11,000 bases of DNA from Mesorhizobium sp. (GTDB taxonomy: Bacteria; Pseudomonadota; Alphaproteobacteria; Rhizobiales; Rhizobiaceae): the NCBI GenBank assembly GCA_030698645.1, contig JAUYMV010000737.1, forward strand, positions 1 to 11,000. The letters are read 5' to 3'. Made by a program: the position numbers and the translations under genes. The notes under the pieces were generated by a model that searched no databases, was not told where the DNA came from, and worked only from the letters and a program-made list of their open reading frames with translations. Shown here piece after piece: positions 6,481 through 11,000 of the stretch. The first letter of the stretch is position 1; each line of letters begins with the position of its first letter.

Positions 6481-7236
6481 ATGCTTGTTTTCGCAGGCCT
6501 AGGAAACCCCGGCGCGCAATACGCCAGCAACCGGCACAATGCCGGTTTCATGGCGGCGGACGCCATTGCCCGCCGCCATTCCTTCTCGCCCTGGACGAAG
6601 AAGTTCCGCGGCCTGATCGCCGAGGGCCAGCTGGCCGGCGAAAAGATCATCCTCATCAAGCCGCAGACCTTCATGAACCTGTCCGGCGAGTCGGTCGGCG
6701 AGGCGCTGCGCTTCTACAAGCTGACGCCGGCGGATCTGGTGGTCTTCTACGACGAACTCGACCTCGCGCCCGGCAAGGTCCGCGTCAAGAAAGGCGGCGG
6801 CGCCGGCGGCCACAACGGCATCCGCTCGCTCGACCAGCACGTCGGCAAGGACTATCGCCGCGTCCGCATCGGCATCGGCCATCCCGGCGTCAAGGAACTG
6901 GTGCATTCCTATGTGCTCGGCGACTTCGCAAAATCCGACCGCATCTGGCTGGAGCCGCTGATCGACGCCATCGGCGAACATGCCGGGCTGCTCGCCAAGG
7001 GCGACGACAATTCCTTCATGAACAAGCTGACGCTGGCCCTCGGCGGCGATCAGGGCGGCGACCCCGGCGGCGCGGCTTCTGGCGCTGCAAGCGCGGCAAG
7101 GCCGCCAGCCGATCCCACGAAGCCGGCGCAGAAGGGCCAGAGCCATATCCGCCAGGCGCGGCCCTCGCAGCCCGCCGTCAAGCTGCCCGAGAGCGGCCCG
7201 ATGGCCGCGATGCTGAAGAAGCTGTTCGGCAAGTAG
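6481..7236 (+). CDS. pth: Peptidyl-tRNA hydrolase with extended C-terminal tail
   Basis: Frees tRNA from peptidyl-tRNAs that drop off the ribosome. The catalytic domain (residues 1-about 188) has GLGNPG with Asn9, the catalytic His19 in NRHNAGF, Asn66 in FMNLSG, Asp91 in YDELDL and Asn112 in GGHNG. These match E. coli Asn10, His20, Asn68, Asp93 and Asn114, so the enzyme looks active. At 251 residues it is about 55-60 longer than E. coli Pth. The extra tail is Gly/Ala/Pro-rich with scattered Lys/Arg and ends in a short basic amphipathic segment, [11 protein letters not shown]. Similar tails occur in rhizobial Pth as far as I recall. The ribosome-binding site before the ATG is weak (GGGCGG). 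It lies 21 bases after rplY. Confidence 0.96.
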   Translation: MLVFAGLGNPGAQYASNRHNAGFMAADAIARRHSFSPWTKKFRGLIAEGQLAGEKIILIKPQTFMNLSGESVGEALRFYKLTPADLVVFYDELDLAPGKVRVKKGGGAGGHNGIRSLDQHVGKDYRRVRIGIGHPGVKELVHSYVLGDFAKSDRIWLEPLIDAIGEHAGLLAKGDDNSFMNKLTLALGGDQGGDPGGAASGAASAARPPADPTKPAQKGQSHIRQARPSQPAVKLPESGPMAAMLKKLFGK

Positions 7237-7247
7237 CCCGCAAATTT

Positions 7248-7276
7248 TTTGACTTTTTGCGCCGTTTCGACTACAC
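7248..7276 (+). promoter_or_regulatory. Candidate promoter of the toxin-antitoxin operon
   Basis: TTTGAC (7248-7253, 5 of 6 to CTTGAC) and CTACAC (7271-7276, 4 of 6 to CTATAT) with a 17-base spacer. The -10 runs into the palindromic operator, so binding there would block RNA polymerase. The predicted start is near 7283. Confidence 0.55.
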
Positions 7277-7302
7277 GAAAACACGAACTTCGTGTTCTCG
7301 TG
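7274..7302. promoter_or_regulatory. 29-bp palindromic operator of the toxin-antitoxin operon
   Basis: Left arm CACGAAAACACGAA (7274-7287), centre C7288, right arm TTCGTGTTCTCGTG (7289-7302). The arms match at 13 of 14 positions. Four CACGA half-sites begin at 7274, 7282, 7290 and 7298 (the last two on the opposite strand), exactly 8 bp apart. Ribbon-helix-helix repressors commonly bind half-sites at such spacing (MetJ boxes are 8 bp). It is therefore the expected autoregulatory site of the antitoxin, or the antitoxin-toxin complex, encoded just downstream. Confidence 0.75.
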
Positions 7303-7310
7303 AGACCGTG

Positions 7311-7568
7311 ATGAAGAACGTGACGATATCGATGGATGAGGAACTGCACAACGTGGTGCGCGTGGACGCGGCTAAGGCGGGACTGAGCGTCTCACGTTAC
7401 ATCGCGCAGGTTCTCAAATCCGCCGCACTGTCCAGATCCGAAGACGACGCTCGGCTGCGCCGAAATGAGCAGTTGGAGGCCTTGGACCGAATCTTGAGCG
7501 GTCCGAAGTGGGATGTCAGCGAGAACGGCAGGATGCCCAACGCTGAAGAACGCAATGCAAGGCGATAG
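7311..7568 (+). CDS. Ribbon-helix-helix antitoxin (VapB-like, CopG type)
   Basis: An 85-residue protein. Residues 2-8 (KNVTISM) form the DNA-contacting beta strand, 9-23 the first helix, and GLSVSRYIAQVLK (24-36) the turn and second helix of a ribbon-helix-helix fold. The charged C-terminal half (about 45-85) is the likely toxin-wrapping part. It should neutralise the PIN toxin encoded next and repress the operon through the adjacent palindrome. The ATG at 7311 is chosen because it begins right at the first beta strand. An upstream frame extension would run through the operator. Its 3' end overlaps the toxin gene by 14 bases, the usual antitoxin-first coupled order. The exact family name is not certain. 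Confidence 0.85.
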   Translation: MKNVTISMDEELHNVVRVDAAKAGLSVSRYIAQVLKSAALSRSEDDARLRRNEQLEALDRILSGPKWDVSENGRMPNAEERNARR

Positions 7569-8016
7569 ATTCTTCGTTGATGCCAACGTACTGCTCTATC
7601 TGCACGACAAACGCTTCCCTGCTAAATCAGCGGCCGTCGAGACGTGGCTCCGTGCCCTCGCGTCCAGAAGGGCCGCTCAGACGAATCTTCAGGTCCTCAA
7701 CGAGGTGACGAACGTCCTGCTGAAAAAGCCGTGGTACGCCGACGCTCGGGTCGTGTTCTCGATTGTAGATGAGATGGCGAGGCTGGGTGATGCCCCGATA
7801 TCGAACGCGGAGACCGCTCTCGCACGCAGCGTGCATATCCAGACTTCCTACTCCTGGTGGGACTGCCTCCTCCTCGCCTCCGCGCTCGAACTCGGCTGTA
7901 CGCATTTCCTCTCCGAAGACCTCCAGGACGGCCAGCGGATCGTCGCAGAGGGCCGCAAGGGCTTGACGATCGTCGATCCCTTCGCCCATAGCCCTGACCA
8001 AATACTGCTTTCCTGA
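7555..8016 (+). CDS. PIN-domain toxin (VapC-like ribonuclease)
   Basis: A 153-residue PIN-domain protein of typical VapC size. The acidic metal-binding residues are visible: Asp9 in FFVDANVLLYL, Glu50 in LNEVTNVL, Asp103 in SWWDCLLLASAL and Asp122 in FLSEDLQDG. The nuclease centre therefore looks intact. VapC toxins cut tRNA or rRNA to stop translation; the target here is unknown. The ATG at 7555 lies inside the antitoxin gene (14-base overlap) with GAAGAA just upstream and starts the PIN fold at the normal distance. The next gene, ychF, starts 13 bases after the toxin stop. The pair sits between pth and ychF, probably as an insertion. Its local sequence looks less GC-biased than its neighbours. 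Confidence 0.9.
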   Translation: MQGDRFFVDANVLLYLHDKRFPAKSAAVETWLRALASRRAAQTNLQVLNEVTNVLLKKPWYADARVVFSIVDEMARLGDAPISNAETALARSVHIQTSYSWWDCLLLASALELGCTHFLSEDLQDGQRIVAEGRKGLTIVDPFAHSPDQILLS

Positions 8017-8029
8017 CAGGATTAGATCC

Positions 8030-9133
8030 ATGGGTTTCAAATGCGGCATCGTTGGGCTGCCCAACGTGGGCAAGTCGACATTGTTCAACGCGCTGACGCG
8101 CACGGCGCAGGCGCAGGCGGCAAACTATCCGTTCTGCACCATCGAGCCGAACACCGGCGAAGTCGCTGTCCCCGATCCGCGCCTGAAGAAGCTGGCGGCG
8201 GCCGGCAAGTCGAAGGAGATCATCCCGACCCGCATCTCCTTCGTCGACATCGCCGGCCTCGTGCGCGGCGCATCGAAGGGCGAAGGCCTCGGCAACCAGT
8301 TCCTCGCCAACATCCGGGAGGTCGACGCGGTCGTCCACGTGCTGCGCTGCTTCGAGGACGACGACATCACCCATGTCGAGGGCCGCATCGATCCCGTCGC
8401 TGACGCCGAGACGGTCGAGACCGAGCTGATGCTGGCCGACCTCGACAGCCTCGAACGCCGCATCGTCCAGTTTCGCAAGCGCGCCAGCGTCAAGGACAAG
8501 GAAGCGCTCACCATCCTGCCTGTCATGGAACAGGCGCTCGCCCTGCTCAACGACGGCAAGCCCGCGCGCATCTTGCTGAAGACCCTAGCGCCGGAGGAGC
8601 TCGAAATCCTCCAGGGCCTCAACCTGCTCACCTCGCATCCGGTCCTCTACGTCTGCAACGTCTCAGAGGCCGACGCGGCCAAGGGCAATGAACACACCGC
8701 CGCCGTCGAGAAGATGGCAGCCGCTCAGGGCGCCCGCACCGTCGTCATTTCCGCCGCGATCGAGGCCGAGGTGGCGCAGCTTCCAGACGAGGAGGCGCAG
8801 GAATTCCTCGCCGATCTCGGCCTCGAGGAACCGGGCCTGGATAAGCTCATCCGCGCTGGTTACGACCTGCTGCACCTGATCACCTATTTCACCGTCGGCC
8901 CCAAGGAGACCCGCGCCTGGACCATCCACAGGGGCACCAAGGCCCCGCAGGCCGCCGGCGTCATCCACACCGACTTCGAAAAGGGCTTCATCCGCGCCCA
9001 GACCATCGCCTATGACGACTTCGTCACGCTTGGCGGCGAGGTGGCCGCCAAGGAAGCCGGCAAGGCGCGCGACGAGGGCAAGGAATATGTCGTCCAGGAC
9101 GGCGACGTGCTGCTGTTCCGGTTCAATACCTGA
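8030..9133 (+). CDS. ychF: Redox-regulated ATPase YchF (Obg-family, OLA1 homologue)
   Basis: A 367-residue cytosolic P-loop protein. The G1 motif is GLPNVGKST (9-17), G3 is DIAGL (73-77), and the G4 position reads NVSE (210-213) instead of NKxD. This is the YchF feature that allows ATP rather than GTP to be used. A coiled-coil region covers about 130-200, and the C-terminal TGS domain occupies about 280-364 (YFTVGPKETRAWTI onward). YchF/OLA1 associates with ribosomes and is linked to stress and redox responses. The ATG at 8030 gives the standard N-terminus; the AGGA upstream is a modest ribosome-binding site. It starts only 13 bases after the PIN toxin gene, so it may be partly read from the toxin-antitoxin promoter. 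Confidence 0.97.
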   Translation: MGFKCGIVGLPNVGKSTLFNALTRTAQAQAANYPFCTIEPNTGEVAVPDPRLKKLAAAGKSKEIIPTRISFVDIAGLVRGASKGEGLGNQFLANIREVDAVVHVLRCFEDDDITHVEGRIDPVADAETVETELMLADLDSLERRIVQFRKRASVKDKEALTILPVMEQALALLNDGKPARILLKTLAPEELEILQGLNLLTSHPVLYVCNVSEADAAKGNEHTAAVEKMAAAQGARTVVISAAIEAEVAQLPDEEAQEFLADLGLEEPGLDKLIRAGYDLLHLITYFTVGPKETRAWTIHRGTKAPQAAGVIHTDFEKGFIRAQTIAYDDFVTLGGEVAAKEAGKARDEGKEYVVQDGDVLLFRFNT

Positions 9134-9150
9134 TCCTGCACACCGTGCCG

Positions 9151-9179
9151 CTTGACGCCAATCTGAGCCGGGTCTAAGC
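9151..9179 (+). promoter_or_regulatory. Candidate corA promoter
   Basis: CTTGAC (9151-9156) is an exact alphaproteobacterial -35. With a 17-base spacer the -10 reads CTAAGC (3 of 6). The transcript would start near 9186, about 70 bases before corA. No Mg2+ riboswitch was recognised in the leader. Confidence 0.4.
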
Positions 9180-9255
9180 GGCGTCGGCGGTGCCGCAAGG
9201 CTGGCGTCGCGTCGCAACCGTGTGACCATGGAACCGCATTGAAGGACACCCCGCG

Positions 9256-10230
9256 ATGATCAGAAGCTTCGTGGTGGACAAGGATCGCCTGCGCGCCGGC
9301 GATGGCCTTGGCGAAGATCCGAACGCCGTCGTCTGGGTCGACCTCTTGAAGCCGACCGCACCGGAAGAGGATCTGATCGAAACCTGGCTCGGCATCGATG
9401 TGCCGACGCGCGAGGAGATGGAGGAGATCGAGATCTCCAGCCGGCTCTACGTGGAGGACGGCGCCGTCTTCATGACCGCGACACTGCCCGCCCACACCGA
9501 CGACGATGCGCCCTTCATGTCGCCGGTCACCTTCGTGCTGGCCGGGACGCGCCTCGTCACCATCCGCTATCACGAGCCGCGCGCCTTCGAGACCTTTCCC
9601 GCGCGTGCGCAGAAAGCCGCGACCGGATGCACGACCTCGGAGACGATCCTGATGGGTCTGCTCGACGCGATCGTCGATCGCCTCGCCGACGTGCTGGAGC
9701 GTGCCGGCCGCGACGTCGACCAGATTTCGCGCGACATCTTCCAGACAAAGGCCATCAAGCCGACCAAGCGCGACCGCGACTTCCAGGCGCTTTTGAAGAC
9801 GATCGGCCGCAAGGAAGATCTGACGTCCCATATCCGCGACAGCCTGATGACGCTGCAACGCCTGTCCGGCTTTCTCGGCAACGCGCTCGCCTCCGAGAAG
9901 AACGGCAAGGACACCCGTGCCCGGGTGAAAACCCTGTCGCGCGATATCACCTCGCTCAGCGACCATGCCGCCTTCATGTCGCATAAGATCACCTTCCTGC
10001 TCGACGCCACGCTCGGCATGATCAACATCGAGCAGAACGCCATCATCAAGATCTTCTCGGTCGCCGCCGTCGTGTTCCTGCCGCCGACGCTGGTCGCCTC
10101 GATCTACGGCATGAATTTCGACCTGATGCCGGAGTTGAAGTGGACGCTGGGCTATCCCTTCGCACTGCTCCTGATGGTGCTGTCGGCAGCCCTCCCCTAC
10201 CTCTACTTCAAGCGGCGCGGCTGGCTTTGA
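9256..10230 (+). CDS. corA: CorA-family magnesium transporter
   Basis: A 324-residue CorA-family divalent cation channel of normal length. A large cytosolic domain (about 1-255) includes the long helix region. Two C-terminal membrane helices follow (about 262-283 and 297-317), joined by the signature YGMNF with Gly285-Met286-Asn287. The GMN loop is the Mg2+ selectivity filter of the pentameric inner-membrane channel. The protein ends with a short basic tail (KRRGWL), as is usual. The ATG at 9256 has GAAGGA 9 bases upstream. It has its own upstream gap and candidate promoter, so it is probably transcribed separately from ychF. Co2+ or Ni2+ transport is possible; specificity cannot be read from the sequence. 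Confidence 0.95.
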   Translation: MIRSFVVDKDRLRAGDGLGEDPNAVVWVDLLKPTAPEEDLIETWLGIDVPTREEMEEIEISSRLYVEDGAVFMTATLPAHTDDDAPFMSPVTFVLAGTRLVTIRYHEPRAFETFPARAQKAATGCTTSETILMGLLDAIVDRLADVLERAGRDVDQISRDIFQTKAIKPTKRDRDFQALLKTIGRKEDLTSHIRDSLMTLQRLSGFLGNALASEKNGKDTRARVKTLSRDITSLSDHAAFMSHKITFLLDATLGMINIEQNAIIKIFSVAAVVFLPPTLVASIYGMNFDLMPELKWTLGYPFALLLMVLSAALPYLYFKRRGWL

Positions 10231-10246
10231 ACGGTGCCGTTCGCGG
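10229..10246. repeat. Palindrome at the corA stop codon
   Basis: GAACGG-TG-CCGTTC (10229-10242) is a perfect 6+6 palindrome at the corA stop, followed by CGCGG (10242-10246), which can pair with CCGCG at 10255-10259. No T-run follows. This may be a weak transcript end. Confidence 0.25.
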
Positions 10247-10292
10247 ACCCGTCCCCGCGCCAGGCAGCGTTCGAATCGGGTCCTGAGCCAAG

Positions 10293-10315
10293 GCGATGAC
10301 CTTCCTGGTCATTGC
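10293..10315. other. Hairpin between corA and the MaoC genes
   Basis: GCGATGACC and GGTCATTGC pair over 9 bp with one G-T wobble and a 5-base loop. The following bases (GGTTTGGG) are not a convincing T-run. It may be a poor terminator of corA or an operator-like dyad. Confidence 0.35.
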
Positions 10316-10342
10316 GGTTTGGGCGAGATGCGGCCATGATGT

Positions 10343-10358
10343 CGTTCAAGATTGAACG
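10343..10358. promoter_or_regulatory. 16-bp palindrome before the MaoC genes
   Basis: CGTTCAA-GA-TTGAACG is a perfect 7+7 inverted repeat ending 11 bases before the ATG of the first MaoC gene. It overlaps the likely ribosome-binding bases (ACGGGA). It could be a repressor operator or an RNA hairpin that hides the ribosome-binding site. A weak promoter (TTGCGG 10312-10317, CATGAT 10335-10340) would place it at the transcription start. Confidence 0.45.
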
Positions 10359-10369
10359 GGATTCCTTTC

Positions 10370-10834
10370 ATGGCCGGACCCAGATGGGCCTATGACGACC
10401 TCGAGGTCGGAGACACGATCACGCTGGGCGAGAAGATCGTCACGGCCGCCGAGATCATCGAGTTCGCGTCCGAGTTCGATGCCCAGCCGATGCATCTGGA
10501 CGAGGAAGCCGGCAAGGCCAGCATTCTCGGCGGCCTGTCGGCGTCCGGCTGGCATTCCTGCGCCATGTTCATGCGCATGATGTGCGACGGCTTCATTCTC
10601 GAATCGACCTCGCAGGGGTCGCCCGGCCTCGAATATGTCCGCTGGAAGAAGCCGGTGCTGGCGGGCGACACGCTGTCGGGCCACTGCACCATCATGGCAA
10701 GGCGCGAGTCGAAGTCCAAGCCGGGTCTCGGCTTCGTCACGGTGAAGAGCACGATGACAAACCAGCGCGGCGAGACGGTGCTGGAACTGGAGAACACGGG
10801 GATGTTCCTGACCCGGGAGGCGGCCGCCGCATGA
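10370..10834 (+). CDS. MaoC-family (hotdog-fold) dehydratase, first of two
   Basis: A 154-residue single-hotdog protein of the MaoC/(R)-specific enoyl-CoA hydratase type. The catalytic pair Asp37 and His42 lies in EFDAQPMHLDEEA, spaced as in PhaJ-type hydratases (Asp-x4-His), with Gln in place of the usual Asn. The conserved LSASGWHS follows. It probably hydrates or dehydrates a CoA thioester; the substrate is not evident. The ATG at 10370 is preferred. An in-frame TTG at 10352 adds six residues but lies inside a palindrome and lacks a ribosome-binding site. The stop overlaps the start of a second MaoC gene by ATGA, so the two are translated together and may form a heterodimer. Confidence 0.88.
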   Translation: MAGPRWAYDDLEVGDTITLGEKIVTAAEIIEFASEFDAQPMHLDEEAGKASILGGLSASGWHSCAMFMRMMCDGFILESTSQGSPGLEYVRWKKPVLAGDTLSGHCTIMARRESKSKPGLGFVTVKSTMTNQRGETVLELENTGMFLTREAAAA

Positions 10835-11000
10835 CGCTCGACGAGTATTTTGGCATCGGCGAGACGGTCGTGCTCGGCACACACCGCTTCGAGCCGGACG
10901 CCATCAAGGCCTTCGCGGCGAAATTCGACCCGCAGCCCTTTCACCTCGACGAGAAGGCCGCCGAGAAGAGCGTCTTCGGCCGGCTCTGCGCGTCGGGCTG
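10831..11000 (+). CDS. MaoC-family dehydratase, second of two (cut by window end)
   Basis: The first 56 codons of a second MaoC-type hotdog protein; the rest lies beyond the window. Its visible part parallels the upstream copy: KFDPQPFHLDEKA with Asp33 and His38 as the catalytic pair, then FGRLCASG. Start ATG at 10831 overlaps the previous stop (ATGA) and has GGGAGG at 10815-10820. Clear similarity to its neighbour indicates an old tandem duplication. Since both copies keep Asp and His, neither looks like a dead partner. Confidence 0.88.
   Translation, partial: MTLDEYFGIGETVVLGTHRFEPDAIKAFAAKFDPQPFHLDEKAAEKSVFGRLCASG

Noticed and set aside
7241..7260. T-rich stretch after pth as an intrinsic terminator
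   Set aside because: No convincing GC stem precedes the T-run, and it coincides with the -35 region of the toxin-antitoxin promoter.
6499..7284. Minus-strand frame of about 260 codons antisense to pth
   Set aside because: Shadow frame. pth has all its catalytic residues and the antisense translation has no recognisable domain.
9010..9984. Minus-strand frame antisense to the ychF end and corA
   Set aside because: Spans two well-supported genes and the gap between them; composition matches a shadow frame.

Overview
This is a high-GC, densely coded chromosomal window from an alphaproteobacterium, most likely a rhizobial (Hyphomicrobiales) genome of the Mesorhizobium/Phyllobacteriaceae type. 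The evidence is the rplY(ctc)-pth-ychF gene order, the extended tail on Pth, a DUF1127-like small gene next to a LysR regulator, and several promoters resembling the alphaproteobacterial CTTGAC-N17-CTATAT pattern. The genus is an inference from recalled gene order and protein style. No tRNA, rRNA, insertion sequence, CRISPR array or phage gene was seen.

Layout: (1) 1-1816: an M24 'pita-bread' hydrolase whose metal-binding residues are all replaced, then a small lipoprotein. (2) 1932-2864: prs, making PRPP. It converges on chrA with only 6 bases between the stop codons. (3) 2871-5244, minus strand: a LysR-type regulator followed by chrA, a two-domain CHR-family (chromate) transporter. (4) 5245-5640: a short divergent promoter region with a perfect T-N11-A dyad, a DUF1127-like small protein, and a strong intrinsic terminator. 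(5) 5669-7236: a promoter, a 32-codon arginine-rich upstream ORF overlapping rplY by ATGA, then rplY (L25/Ctc) and pth. (6) 7237-8016: a type II toxin-antitoxin pair (ribbon-helix-helix antitoxin, PIN toxin) with its own promoter and a 29-bp operator-like palindrome, lying between pth and ychF. (7) 8030-10230: ychF and corA. (8) 10370-11000: two overlapping MaoC-type hotdog dehydratase genes, the second cut by the window edge, preceded by a 16-bp palindrome.

Most of the window is housekeeping: nucleotide precursor supply, ribosome and peptidyl-tRNA maintenance, and Mg2+ uptake. The accessory parts are the LysR/chrA/DUF1127 cluster and the toxin-antitoxin insert. The most unusual observations are the upstream ORF coupled to rplY and the four CACGA half-sites at exact 8-bp intervals over the toxin-antitoxin promoter. 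No complete novel multi-gene system was recognised. Apart from the 262-base stretch between the DUF1127 gene and rplY, which holds the terminator, promoter and upstream ORF, no gap exceeds about 140 bases.
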